DNA of 64,000 nt from Phaseolus vulgaris (taxonomy: Eukaryota; Streptophyta; Magnoliopsida; Fabales; Fabaceae), in contig NC_023758.2 of the NCBI RefSeq assembly GCF_000499845.2, positions 11,257,927-11,321,926 of the forward strand, given 5' to 3'. Both the position numbers and the translations under genes were made by a program. The notes under the pieces are model-generated. The model did no database searches. It was not told the origin of the DNA and saw only the letters and a list, made by a program, of their open reading frames with translations. Positions 1-11,499 of the stretch are shown piece after piece (the stretch's first letter is position 1; each line of letters begins with the position of its first letter).

Positions 1-2387
1 GATCTTAGAAGGGGCTGAGATGTCACTCGCAGCTGCGGTAACACTTTAGGTGGTTTCCTCCGGTTATTGTCAATCACAAGTTCTTGCATTAATTGGTAGC
101 ATCCTATAATTTTCTCCTGCAACAATCAGATAAACGTATTTTGGCAACCTGATCCATATTTTTCACTTAAAAACTCTCAACCAACTCTTTGAACTTGCTT
201 ACCTTTATTAGCCCCTCGCACCACGACTCGGCATCCTCGGGTCTAACGAGAGACCAATTAGGAATTTCGTTAGCTGCATGGAGAATGGCCGCTACAGCAA
301 TGCATGATGGCCAATAGGCAAGAAAACTAGCCTCTGGAAAAACAGAATAAAGTTACTACAGAAAGCATGCCTTAATCATTTTCCGATACTTTTTAATGAA
401 ACTTAAATTTCTCATTGATACTTGATATGTGTCATAAAAAATAAAATAATTATTTAACAACTTATTATATTAATATTTTAACTTATTTAAAATTAAAAAG
501 TAAAATAATGTATATTATTATATTATTAAAATGAAATTGTAAAGCAGTTGTTTTTTCACAAATATACCAAAATACATTTTTGCTTCTACACATGTCTACA
601 AGATGAATGCATACCTTGGATATTGGATAAGATAATTTGCGTAGCACGTGAAATGAGGAACCCGGTAAAAGTTCCAGTTGAATCTAACTTGCACGCAAAG
701 AAATCGAGGAAGCTAAATGGAGTAACCGATCTTAGCCTCCAATCCAAAACGCTCAGAACAAGCAGCTCCATTCTTCTAATTGTTCTGGGCTCAAATAGGT
801 ATTTGGCACCTTCTGCCTGCATACATTAAATTAGGAATGATGTATTTGTCATGTACTATGATGTACATAACTCGCGATAATTGAGACGACCACAGAGTTA
901 AGTACATGAGTTAATATTTTAATCAATGTATCCACATTTTTTATTCACGAATGCGTCTTTGATATCGTTTTCTCACACTGAATCATGGTTGTGACACATA
1001 CCTGAAGGTCCAACAGTGACGGAACTAGAGGTTCCTCCATCTTTGCCGCCAAAGACAAGCACGCAACTGATAGAAGTTGGAATGGCCACCCATTGGTTTG
1101 CTGTAAACATATTTATAAATATCAAACAGTAAATTAAAAAAAAGCTAATCATAATTATCAGTTTATCATTGCGAGTACACTAATAATCAAACTTTTTTCA
1201 CATACTACCAAGTTCAATGCACGTAGATAGAAAGAGTTTTAGATTACAAGAAGCTTTAGCAAGCTATAATAAAAAAACAATATTAACAACATATTTTTAA
1301 ATATTTGTTATTAATTATTAATAAGATTTACAAAATTCACCGGAAGTAAGATTTACGTGATATCATGGAACTTTGCTCAATAACAAAACTATATTAAAAG
1401 GCATAAAAGTTATGTCGTTAATATTTATTTTTATTTGCACAAGAAAATTACTATGATCCAATAATCCTAAATGAATTAAAATTGTTGGACATAGTAATAT
1501 ATAGGCACATAAAAACCAACAACATAACTAAATTAATAAAAGTACTGTACCATATATGTAGTTCGTATAACACTGTCCGAATATACATATTTAAATTAAA
1601 AGTAGAATGTTGATTTACTATTACACATTATTCATAAAAGTTTGTGATTGAACGAAAGTCTATAATTATTTACACAGTAACCAACCTTTTTACTCTTTTT
1701 AAAAAAGTTTTTTCTTGTGATAATGCCCCGTGACACTCTCGCTTTGAAAAGTCAATACTTAGCGTAGAATTATTTTCTTTTCATGCACATGAGTGAAACT
1801 AATAACTATCACCCAAATTCACAGATTCATCATTTAGCTTCCAATAAATCTTCATTTCCAATTTTTATTAATCTTTAAATTCTCTGAAATGAACTTCAAG
1901 TATCTAACTCACCGGCAACGTTCTAGAATTCAAGAATCGATCCATGTAATTAACGGAAAGATAAGCCGTGAGCGGTTGAAAAGCGTAACAAGCCTGGACC
2001 TGCATACACCATATTAAAACCGATAAAAAAATAGATCTTTAACTCAAACCGCCATTTTCCAAAGACAGTTGCGTGCGGCGCATTGGTTTGGTATAAGAAC
2101 GCAACAGCGTGTCAGGCCGGAGAGTTAGTTACCTTGAGAATCCATGCAACGGATTCTTCTCTGGCGGAGGCGTCGAGAGAGCGAGATTGGAACCTGTTGA
2201 GGTATTCGAATCCGGGAACGAAGTGTCGTTCGTCTTCGATGAATCCGGCGATGGAATCCTCCTCCGACGGCGGCGAGGAATCGAGGTCGGATGAACATCC
2301 CGGCGATTCTCCTGACAAGACTCCGGAGGAGTCCTCGCCGCAGAGAAGTAAGGAATCTGGGAGGCAGTTGGAGCAGGAGACCGACAT
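1..2387 (-). CDS. CYCD1;1-like: D-type cyclin, CYCD1-like (3' end beyond window)
   Basis: Regulatory cyclin that binds CDKA and drives retinoblastoma-related protein phosphorylation at G1/S in the nucleus. Exons on the minus strand, all with GT-AG borders: 2387-2133, 1999-1913, 1100-1002, 816-615, 333-203, 116-1. Together they give about 296 residues; CYCD1 proteins are roughly 340, so about 40 C-terminal residues are missing. The Rb-binding LxCxE motif is LLCGE at residues 14-18. The cyclin box follows, with SIAGFIEDERHFVPGF, DASAREESVAWILK, the NYMDRFL helix, LSLAAKMEE (conserved Lys near 134) and MELLVLSVLDWRL; the second cyclin fold starts near EASFLAYWPS. The start was chosen because MSVS...CGEDS matches CYCD1 N-termini and no in-frame upstream ATG exists. 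Assignment to CYCD1 rather than CYCD2/4 rests on this N-terminus and the SIAGFIEDERHFVPG block. Phases are consistent across every junction; no defect seen. Confidence 0.93.
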
Positions 2388-2600
2388 GGCGATCGGCGGA
2401 TACTCATTCCGTGGCCATGGCTTCCGATGAGGTGTCGCCGGCAAACGATCGGAGAAGTCGCCGGAAGTGGAAGTTGTGGTGGAGAGTTTAGGGAGAGAGT
2501 GTATCTGTTGATGAAAGATACAGGCACGCTCTTCATATGTTTGTTTGTTTAAGTATAAATATGCGATGCCTGGGTCAATTTTTTTTTTTTCTCAATTGCA
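2388..2600 (-). promoter_or_regulatory. Cyclin 5' leader and core promoter
   Basis: Upstream of the cyclin ATG on the minus strand there is a TATA-like TATTTATA (2554-2561) and a pyrimidine-rich patch, CTCTCTCCCTAAACTCTCC, around 2484-2502, both usual in plant core promoters. Three upstream ATGs lie before the main ATG. The first, at 2536, opens a 135-codon frame that overlaps the cyclin start. The second, at 2418, has strong context (GCCATGGCC) and encodes a four-codon peptide ending at 2404. The third, at 2407, is in the same long overlapping frame. Whether the transcript includes all of them depends on the unknown cap site. A T-rich run at 2579-2593 ends the region. Confidence 0.5.
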
Positions 2601-3387
2601 GTTTCTTTTATAAGATAAAACTTTTGAGATTTTTTGTGTTATGTTTTTAAATTATTCTTTTTTAAATTAAATAATAGCATATGGACAAACATGTGTAGTT
2701 CTCTTTAATTATTATTTTTATGTATAGAAGAACTCGGTTAAAATTTCCAAATTGTAAGAAATTTGAAATGCATTGCCGTTTCTTTCTTAAATATCCTATT
2801 TAGATAAAATAGTTTATTTTTGTTTTTTATTTTAAAATAAATCTATTTCATTTATATCATCTGTAAATTTTAATTCTCAATAATTTTTTAAGCATTAAAA
2901 TCTCAATATAAAATTTTACCAAAAGTAAAAGTTAGACAAGTTTCAAATAATAATAGAGCAATAAGAAAAGTCTTATCCAATTGGTGTCATTACCCACCAA
3001 CATTATTTTTTATATTGGTTAAAAACTAAATTCTCAAAAGAAAAGTTATTTAGCATGTGTTCTGTTAGACTAAGCATCTGTTTTTTTTTTTTTTTAAATG
3101 TAATGTTCACACAGGTAAATAATAAATGAGGGGATATTAACTATTTGGATTCAGGATTTTGTGCGAAAGATAATCAGAAGATAGATATACATGTGAACAG
3201 TAAATATCATCTCCATCCAAAATCAAGAGATGTAGAAGGAAAATCACCTTAGCATGTATTATTTCCGAATTTATCCTCATTTATTCTATTATTATAGTAT
3301 TTTTTATTTACCTTTACTGTAAGGTATTTTATATGAAAAAGTATTATATTTATTTATATAAGATGTGGTTTATTTTCTAATTCATAA
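2601..3387. other. AT-rich intergenic region, no gene seen
   Basis: Distal upstream region of the cyclin gene. It is AT-rich with short homopolymer runs, for example a T run near 3080. I see no open frame or recognisable repeat. Confidence 0.6.
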
Positions 3388-4520
3388 TGTTAGAAAAGAT
3401 GACTTTAAACTAGAGTGGGGGGGGGGGGGGGGGGGGGGTTGAATTGTTTAAAAGGGTTTTCGCAAACTTTTCAAAACTAGAATGAATTTATCTCAGAAAC
3501 CAATTGATTCAGCAATTCAGTTAGCCAAAACAGCAAGCAAAAGCTGTAGTACCAGAAAAAACAATCGGTTGTTTATACTAGCAAACAACAAATAAACTGA
3601 ATTTAAAGAGTTAGAGATAGAGAGATTGTACACAATTGTTTATACTGGTTCACTCCAAACCAGGGCTACATCCAGTCTTCTCAGAAACCCTGAGGATATC
3701 CACTAAGCAACCACACCTTGATCACTTACACAACAACCAAGAGAATGACCTTGAACACCTCAAGAAACACACTCTCCTTGGCCAACACTAAGATTGCTGA
3801 TCTTGAACACCTCAAGAACACACAACCAATCTCAGCAAAACACAGAAACAAATTGTTCAACAGATTACAAAGATTACTCTTGTTACAGATGCATATCTGA
3901 AATCAATACAAGTAGAATCCTATTCCAGCACCTTGATTAATCACAAAACTCTTAGCAATCTCAGCTCTTTGAAAAACTCTTAGAAAAACTTTAAAAAAAG
4001 ATTCTTTTTTTTTCAAATCTGTTTTTCTGAATTTATACAAAGATATAGTTTGTTATCAAATCTTAACAAACTCTTAAATTGCTTTAAAAGATTGGTCAAA
4101 GCATTTAATGACTGGAGTGTATACAGTTAAAGCATTTAAAGCTCAGTCAAAGAAAACAGTTTTTCTGTTATGGTCCCAAAACAAACAATCGGTTGTTTCC
4201 TCGAATCAATCGGTTGTTTTGGTACTTAACAGTTTCAACCATTCAAAAACAGTTTTCAATCTTTCTCAAAACACCTAAGTATAAACAATCGGTTGTTTCG
4301 ACAAAACAATCGGTTGTTTCAACTTAGTTTGAAAAACATTTTACTTTGATAAGGATTGAGATGCTAATTGTTTGAGATTTAATCAAAGGGTGGATTACAA
4401 CATATAAACTACCCCAGAACAAAGCTTAAACCAGCACAACAACATCAAGCAAAGCAGAGGCTTCAACATCCTTCAAAGGATTTGGATTCTTCAAAACATT
4501 GAACACCACTTGGTTCAACA
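3388..4520 (-). mobile_element. Solo LTR of the passenger-ORF retrotransposon family
   Basis: It begins TGTTAGAAAAGATG and ends CACTTGGTTCAACA on the plus strand, and is flanked by the perfect 5-bp target-site duplication CATAA (3383-3387 and 4521-4525). It is closely similar along its length to the LTRs at 41184-42303 and 36126-36984, with no internal region, so it is a solo LTR left by recombination between two LTRs. By comparison with the complete copy, the element's own sense strand is the minus strand. It holds five copies of CAATCGGTTGTTT (3562, 4186, 4207, 4286, 4307) and a 22-G run at 3417-3438. A 60-codon frame at 3718-3900 is antisense to the LTR and probably meaningless. Confidence 0.92.
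3417..3438 (+). repeat. 22-base guanine homopolymer
   Basis: Unbroken run of 22 G inside the solo LTR. The same site in the sister LTRs has 7 G (36153-36159) and 10 G (41211-41220), so the run varies within the family. It could form a G-quadruplex, or be a length error of sequencing. Confidence 0.85.
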
Positions 4521-4599
4521 CATAATATATGTTTAATATTTTAAGAAATTACTTGAATTTCTGTTTTTATTTAATTTGTTGTTATGTTTATATTAATTA

Positions 4600-5120
4600 T
4601 TATTGTTCTCGCCTGTGGACTTGGAAGTGGACTTCAAGTTGAAGCGACTTTGCTTGGTGTTATAGAACTGAGATGAAGGCGCTTTGTGACGAAGGGGGCT
4701 CCACCTATTATCACACTTCGACAATCAAGTCAGTGAGAGTATTCAAACTATAAAATTTGTATCAGTGTAGAATTCTCAAAAAAACTTATCTTTACTCAGG
4801 GTTTTAAACCAAAAACTTATCTTACTCACGGTTTTAAACCCTTTTATAGACATTCCTTCAACAAGTTTATCAACAAGAATATAATTTCAACAACAAGAAT
4901 ATAATCTCAATGGCAAGAATATTTCGCTAATGTGTATCTTTATTTTTCGGGTACAATGCAACATTATTCCTAACAACTTTCATTTACATTAAAAATATAT
5001 ATACGCTTAACTACTTCAGTTATTCACTGTGTGGTTTTGCTTTTAATTATCTTTTCAATATAGACCGCCAATTATCTGGGTTGACCTCATGACATGTCAT
5101 TGGGCTCATATTCATCCCAG
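4600..5120 (+). mobile_element. Gypsy LTR-like fragment
   Basis: The stretch GGGGGCTCCACCTATTATC followed by CACTTCGACAATCAAGTCAG near 4694-4735 resembles the U5 side of legume Tat-type gypsy LTRs. It also has a near-perfect tandem duplication of a roughly 30-bp unit, AACTTATCTTTACTCAGGG, at about 4783-4843, and three short copies of AACAAGAATATAAT-type sequence at 4875-4922. There is no coding sequence and the ends cannot be fixed. Family assignment is by recollection of such LTRs and is uncertain. Confidence 0.4.
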
Positions 5121-5154
5121 GCCGAGCTAGGTATTTCTCAAATGGGTTATCAAC

Positions 5155-5357
5155 TTTAAAATCTAAGTAATTAGTAGCTAAAACCTTGATAGCTAGCTAA
5201 TTAGATACCAATTTATAAACTATTTATCAATAATAGAAACTAATTTAGATACCAATAATATTTTTAGTTTCTAAAACAATATTTAATTTGGTCAATATAA
5301 CAACTAATTTTATATGATCTCTAAAATTGGTTTCTATTTAATAATTTTCTAGTAGTT
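5155..5357. mobile_element. Foldback MITE, half copy (copy A)
   Basis: Matches the right half of the complete copy at 60161-60531: TAGATACCAATTTATAAAC, then GAAACTAATTTAGATACC, then AAATTGGTTTCTATTT and a decayed terminus TTTTCTAGTAGTT. The left half and its terminus are missing. Confidence 0.7.
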
Positions 5358-5457
5358 GTTGTTTATATATTGTGATAATTGGGCATGAGTCACATTCATA
5401 ATCCTAGTTGTGGAATAGGTGTTTCTTCGATCTAAAAAAAACTACCTTTCACTTCTA

Positions 5458-6119
5458 TTCTTGATTTTTCTTTAAGAGCCTCACATATGTCCCAAGTGGC
5501 AAATTCCTCGGCGGAAATGTCTTTCTCCTCCTCATTTGAAACTACCACTTCTTGAAGTTGTATTTGTGTTGTTTCATTAGTGGCATTTGCCATCCTTTGT
5601 TCAAGCTTTGCCTCATCGACACTTCTCTTAGAAGCAACAATTATGCTTCACTTGTTTCTTTTCTTTGTTGAGTTTTCTAAGCTTCAAGATTAGAGAGACA
5701 AGTTTCTTCTTTTATCTGAATGGCTTCACCCTCAAACAATACAAGTACATGGATGATATGGTAGACCTTTTGGTAATTGGTGTATCTACTCTTGATTTTT
5801 CATTAAGACCCTCACATATATCCCAAGTGAAAAATTCCTCAATGGAAATGTATTTCTCCTCCCTATTATAAACTACCACTTCTTGAAGTTGTATTTGTTT
5901 TGTTTGGTTAGTGGCATTTGTAATCCTTTGTTCAAGCTTGGCCTCATTGACACTTCTCTTAGAAGCAACAACTATGCTTCATTTGTTTCTTTTCTTCGTT
6001 GAGCTTGTTAAGCTTCAAGATTAGAGAGGAGAGTTTTCTCTTCTATCTGAATGGTTTCACCTTCAAACGATACAAGTGCATGGATGATGTGGTAGACCTT
6101 TGGTAAGTGGTGCATCTAC
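5458..6119. repeat. Direct tandem duplication, two units of about 331 bp
   Basis: Unit 1 (about 5458-5788) and unit 2 (about 5789-6119) align over their whole length, from TCTTGATTTTTC through CCACTTCTTGAAGTTGTATTTG and GACACTTCTCTTAGAAGCAAC to ATGGATGATATGGTAGACC. Unit 2 has scattered substitutions. Read on the minus strand, parts look like degraded, charged coding sequence, perhaps a gag remnant, but no frame stays open and I do not recognise a product. Confidence 0.8.
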
Positions 6120-6729
6120 ATGAGATTTGTACTTTTTGTTAGATACCTTTTGGCCCAAAAGTTCTAACTGGTTTGGTGGGTGGTATTTGTGGGGTTTATT
6201 GGGTTGTGGTTGATGCTCAAAAGAGTTTAGGTTGTTTGTGAGTTGATGTACATACTGTGTTTGTTTAGATGTTAGTGTAGATTGAGTATTTGTTAGACCA
6301 CTTGATGATATTGGTTTTGAGAACTTCTTCATAGCCACATTCACCTTTTCCAAGCATTATTTCAAAAGACGTCTTTAACAAAAAAATCCTAACGAATTTG
6401 TTGATAAACAATTTTCTATTGTCTAACAAACTATGTGCTAGTATGATCTAATCTTCTTCTTATCAGACGCGACTTCATGCTTTGTTGATTTAGGCACTTA
6501 TTCAAAATTGCAGGGTTTTAAACTTTTACCTCAACAATGAGTTCCCCCTTATAAGGGTTAGTTTTATTTTTTTCCATGTAACACAATGTTGATAATTGTA
6601 TTATGTTAGTGTAAGGAGCTTGTATTCATTTCTAGCTTTGTAATTCATATTTTTTCTTGGTCTTCATTTGTTGTGATTCAAAATTATTTGCATAATTCTT
6701 TCATTATAAGGGTTCAATTCTACACTAGG

Positions 6730-8060
6730 TACATAATCAACTAGTATTAGAGTCAACTCAATCTCTTAATGCATTTCTTGGTGATAAACTCTGACAAGAA
6801 GAAGGGTATCAATTCCAAGATCGAGAAGTTTAATGGGAAGAACAATTTCAACCTATGGAGAATCAAGGCAAAGTTGCTCAAGGAGTAAGGCACGTAGACA
6901 CCACTCTCGAGGAATATATCACATACATATAAAAATATTCTAAACATGCCAGAAGAAAATGTTCATTTCATGATTCTTCTTTCTCTATCAGATGAGATTC
7001 TTTATGAGGTTGCATGTAGAAAGTACTTAGCAATATTGTAACTAAAATTGGAGAATTTCTTCATGAAAAAGTTACAATAACAAGTTGTTAAAGATAGATT
7101 CTTCAAACTACATATGAAAGGGGGTACACCAATAAAGGTTGATGTAATCACTACAAGAAAATCATTAAATAGCAACAAATTTTAGAGACAAAAAATAATT
7201 AGTTGTTATATTGACTAAGTTATATACTATTTTTTAAACAAAAAACTATTTATATCTAAAGTAGTTTCTATTATTAATAAAAAATAATAAACGAGTTTCT
7301 AAATTGATATCTAACATTAGCTACCAAGGTTTTAGTTACTAACTATTTTAGATTTTAAATTAGTCTTTATGGTAACTATTTTTTTTATCTCTAAAACTAG
7401 TTTCTATTTAATGATTTTCTTGTAGTGAATTGGTTATGTTGAGTGCAACAAGTGGATAATTGTCATGCATGAAGAGATGAAGTCTCGAAAAATGGATGAG
7501 ACTTAGGAATAGGTTAAATCACTTAGAGGCAGGAATATTGTTGGTTGCAAGTGAATCTTTAACAAGAATATTACTTCTCGAATGTTTGAGGTTGAATGTG
7601 TGATGAAGCCTCGACATTAGATTCTATGATGTTCAAGATTCAATTAGTAGCCAAGAGCTATAGTTAAAAGAAAGACTGGATTATAATGAGATATTCTCTG
7701 TGGTAGTCAAGACATGTCTATCAAGATATTGCTTGATTTTGTATGAGTCTAAACAATATAGCTTGTTCATTGTCTCTCAAGAGTACTATAAAACTTTTAT
7801 TACGATCCATGTGTATATCATAATAGGGTAGAGAATGTTGAGTTCATCTATCTATTGTTGTAACTACACTACATGTTTATAACATCTTAAGATGAGATAA
7901 AGATTAGTAAGCTAACATTAGAAATTGATAGTGAATTTAAAATGAAAAATATGTCCGTAGGGGAGAAGGTTAGAGATGGAGATCAAGAGAGAGAATAACC
8001 AAAAGATGTTGAGAAGGTTTGACGAAGGAGATCAAAAAGAAAAAGGAGACAATGTATCCA
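6730..8060 (+). pseudogene. Ty1/copia fossil: gag joined to reverse transcriptase, split by a MITE
   Basis: Degraded plus-strand copia sequence. The gag part (about 6790-7140) shows KFNGKNNFNLWRIKAKLL and then SLSDEILYEV, both standard Ty1/copia gag signatures. After the MITE at 7149-7427 the sequence resumes inside reverse transcriptase: MHEEMKS, GCKWIF, QLVAKSYS and a decayed FSPVVK block at 7450-7720. A decayed YVDD-to-FEMKDLG region follows near 7860-7970, ending with a GMEIKRE-like segment near 8000. Protease and integrase, which belong between gag and RT, are absent, so a large internal deletion occurred. Stops and frameshifts are frequent. This is an old, non-functional copy; no LTRs are recognisable. 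Confidence 0.72.
7149..7427. mobile_element. Foldback MITE with CACTA-type ends (copy B)
   Basis: Begins CACTACAAGAAAATCATT and ends AATGATTTTCTTGTAGTG, perfectly inverted termini, flanked by a 3-bp AAT duplication (7146-7148 and 7428-7430). CACTA-superfamily transposons make 3-bp duplications, so mobilisation by such a transposase is likely. The two arms are complementary over most of the length. It sits inside the copia fossil and is therefore the younger insertion. Confidence 0.85.
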
Positions 8061-8690
8061 AAAGATGATGAGAAGTTTTTGGATGAAAGGTGTTTCATGT
8101 ATTAGCACTTTACTACACATCAAAATGTTGATTTTAATAAAATACAACATTAGGCATTTTTTCTATAGAGCATGCTTGTTGGTATGTTTTGAATTTAATA
8201 AAATTGGAACTTTAAGGTTTTGGTGCGAAAAACATTTTCTTATCTTTTTTAAGACATTTACATAAAGAACAAAACAGATAGATTTATTTCCATCATTTTT
8301 TAAAATAAATGCAATTGCAACTACAACAAATCATGCAACATTGCAAGTACAACAATTCACACAACAAATATTTGATTTGATAACTTGTAATAGTTATTAT
8401 ATGCAACATGCAATTAAACAAGTAGATGTCTCTTAAATAAGAAAATCCTAACGAATAATATAAATGCTTACATATGTATGTCTTTCATAATTCAGTTTAA
8501 AATTAGTTATTGTTTACACCAATCAAAATCTTAAAATGATTTTTTTATTTTAAATCTAACCATAACCTCCATCAATTAAACACCATTTTTATCCATATGT
8601 ATTTTTTTTTAAAGAATAATTTTTTAATATTGAAGTATGTATTGTTCTTACAGGACTTTGAAGTAAATAAATTTTCTTTTTTTCCTCTTC
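8061..8690. other. AT-rich spacer
   Basis: No recognisable gene. A 66-codon frame at 8065-8265 has no family resemblance and lies in low-complexity AT-rich DNA. Confidence 0.5.
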
Positions 8691-8880
8691 ACGGCCTTTC
8701 GGTCTTTAGCTAATAACTTAGGCTTCTAATTATTGGATTGGTTGACTTGGATTATCTTTCGGTTATATGGGCTTGGGTTCACTCTCAACTGCTGGACATA
8801 TGCTTACTCTCGGCTACTGAATTTGGACTCACTACCGATTGGATGGATGTACCTACAAGATACTCCGATGATAAAATTAG
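8691..8880 (+). repeat. Gypsy LTR-like fragment with a 26-bp minisatellite
   Basis: Four degenerate units with a 26-bp period run from 8746 to about 8846; the consensus is close to TTGGACTCACTCTCGGCTAC plus six bases. They follow ACGGCCTTTCGGTCTTTAG and precede TACCTACAAGATACTCCGAT. This arrangement, Cys/Gly-rich-looking CGG repeats ending in a GTACCTGCAA...CTCCGA block, is seen in Tat-type gypsy LTRs of legumes. No coding function. Confidence 0.5.
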
Positions 8881-11030
8881 AATTATTAAGATTTATTAAT
8901 TTATTTGAGCTTTTACTTTTCACACCTTATACTTACTAAATATATTTTTAATATTTTAGACTTGATACCGTATTAACTATTTTATTATTTCTTTCAACCT
9001 CTCGATTTAGTCTGTACATTCCTTTAATTGTTTCAGTTAAATAAACCTGAATATAAAAATGCATGAAAGAGTTAGCTTGAATGTTTAACTAATATTTAAT
9101 TTATTGATAATATTAACATTTTTACCTATATCATCAACTTTTTAATATATTTCTCCATTTTAATCATTTAGTAGAAATAAGTTCTTTGTGATTACGATTT
9201 ACTCATATTTTTCTATTTTAACCATTTAGTTTATGCCTTACGAGTGAGAAATTCATTATTTTTTCACTTTTTTAATATTATATCATGAATACTTAAACTT
9301 AGAAATTCGTTATATGAATTTTCTTACATTTTTTACTTCAATAGTTTTTCTCTTATTTCTTGCTGGTATGGCTAAGCATATACTTTACATTATTCTTTGC
9401 ATACAAAAACATTTTTGTTACAAAGTTTGCCTCCAAATATTGAGTATAGAGTAATCAATCATTTTTTTAAATGTTAATATGCGGAGTCATAACGGAAATC
9501 ATAATTTTTAAAAACTAATTAATTTTTTTAATTGAGAAGAAAATTACTAAAAATCAAATAATTTAATAAAAATAGCATCTTTTTCAGTAAATTGTTTTTA
9601 ACCATGGAGAGTTAGATTGTTACCTTCCTCCATAATATTCTTATAAGAAACATACAATCTTAGGAATTTTTAAAAATAGGGGAAACTATGAGAAATATAT
9701 TATTCTAACTTAAATTCACAAAAAAAATTAAAAAAATTTCCTTTCACCAAACGTTTTCTAAAGCTGAAGTATTCACATTGTGACCGTGAGAAAAGATATT
9801 TTTTATTATAATTTTTATTTTAAAAATTATATTTTTATTTAAAATAAAATAAAAAATTTAGAGTAAACATGGAAATATCAACATCCACATACATCATGAG
9901 ACCATTTAATAAAAAAACTATAATTAACACCTTCTTTCTATATATCTCTCACACACATATTAACTATTTGAGACAAAGGAAGTAAAATTTGGAATAAAAA
10001 TATTAGATTTAAATATCTACATTTCACTCCTAGATAGAAAACAAATACATAAATAAGTATTGGTGGATAATTTAAACAAAATTTTCTTTGATATTGAACA
10101 AGATTGTATATTACATGTAGGCCTGAGTAACAACCAAGTTGGATTAAATTAAAACCCAATCTGACTTATCAAGTTTAACCTAAATTTAATATTTTAATAA
10201 CCTTATTTATTTTTTTGATTTATTCGGTTAATAAGATATAAATTATTTAGATTACAGATTAATACATGTAGATTATGAAATTTGGTTGATATTGGACCAT
10301 AGTTGTTTTTGAAAAAAAATTATTATGCTGCTATCTGCAATTTATATTTACTTAAATATTACTTTATTAACAATTTATTTTTAAAAAAATCATAATAACT
10401 TATATTTAAAAAGGTTTGACGGTGCTTCTTAAAAATGTGGAAGAGGCATTTGATAAGAAAATGGTGGACAAAATCGTTTTGGGGGTTTGTAGCACAATTA
10501 TCTATGTGGAGTCACATGCGTGAATCTTTCCCAATCGTACCAAGTCTCAATGCATCCAAGCCATCTTGGGATCGTGAAACTGAAAGCAATGCTCACAATA
10601 TCTTTTATTTGAAAAAAATAAATACAATTCTGTAAATATCATGTTATTTTTTAATTAGAATAAGAGTTTGGTACAAAAAAAAATACCTTTTGTCCCATAT
10701 AGTTTCTTATCCCAAAGTTTTCACATTTTAAAATCCAAATAATACCTTAACTTAATGATAATATGTAAATTGTTTTAGATATATATTAGTAAAATAAAAT
10801 ATATTTATTTTTAAGCTATTTTTTTAAAAATTATTTAAGTTTACACTTTCTGGTATCCAAAGATAAAGTTCAAAGAACTTATTTTGGATAACTTAATAAC
10901 ATTTACAACACTCCATTCTCATTACTAAATCAACAATTAAATTTAATTTATAAAGATGATATATTTTTAAATAAAGACTCCACCGTAATTATTAAAATAA
11001 TTATATATATAAAATATGTTTAACCTTTCA
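8881..11030. other. AT-rich intergenic region, no gene seen
   Basis: About 2.1 kb of AT-rich DNA. A 66-codon frame at 10435-10635 lies in a locally less AT-rich patch and could be a remnant of something coding, but I cannot assign it. Confidence 0.5.
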
Positions 11031-11455
11031 CACCCCCATTCTTTTCTCATTTTTTTTTTCTTTCTCTACTCTCTTATCTCACTTCTATCTATTTTTCTTT
11101 CTTCATATTTTAGAATCTAATCACACAATCTCACTTCTATCTATTTTTCTTTCTTCATATTTTAGAATCTAATCACACAATTACATAACTGTGAAGTTAG
11201 GAATTATTTTTACTCCAAATATTTTCTATTATCTTTATTTTTTATGATTTTATCAATCATGGTACAATTGAGAAATTGATCATCTCATCTTGGTTAACCT
11301 CATACTAACATTTGATCATGTTTATATACTTTGTTCTATGTTTCTAGATTTTGAGTGATTCTCTTATTTAAGCTGAATTTTTCTTTGGAAGAAGGAATTT
11401 TAGGTAAAGGGAGCTAATTATGTTTTTGGTAAAACCTTAGCACAAATAATATAGA
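11031..11455 (+). mobile_element. Diverged Tekay-type LTR fragment with 52-bp tandem duplication
   Basis: Shares the order of blocks of the intact LTR beginning at 11500: CT-rich tract, TATTTTAGAATCTAATCA, AAGTTAGGAATTATTTTTAC, then ATCAATCATGG, TTGAGAAATTGATCATCTCA and GGTAAAGGGAGCTAA. It is much more diverged, so it is an older related insertion next to which the younger element landed. A 52-bp segment is duplicated in tandem, identically, at 11077-11128 and 11129-11180. Confidence 0.6.
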
Positions 11456-11499
11456 TTAGAGAATGATGTGGTTACATTTCTTGATGTTCTATGTGAGGT

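Noticed and set aside
2083..2430. Plus-strand open frames over cyclin exon 1
   Set aside because: They mirror the GC-rich coding exon of the minus-strand cyclin and have no independent resemblance.
3718..3900. Open frame conserved at 3718-3900 and 41498-41680
   Set aside because: Both lie in the same position of sister LTRs, antisense to the element. Similarity is explained by LTR homology and no protein family is recognisable.
10435..10635. 66-codon frame in a less AT-rich patch
   Set aside because: No domain recognised and no neighbouring exon-like sequence; kept only as a remark in the spacer entry.
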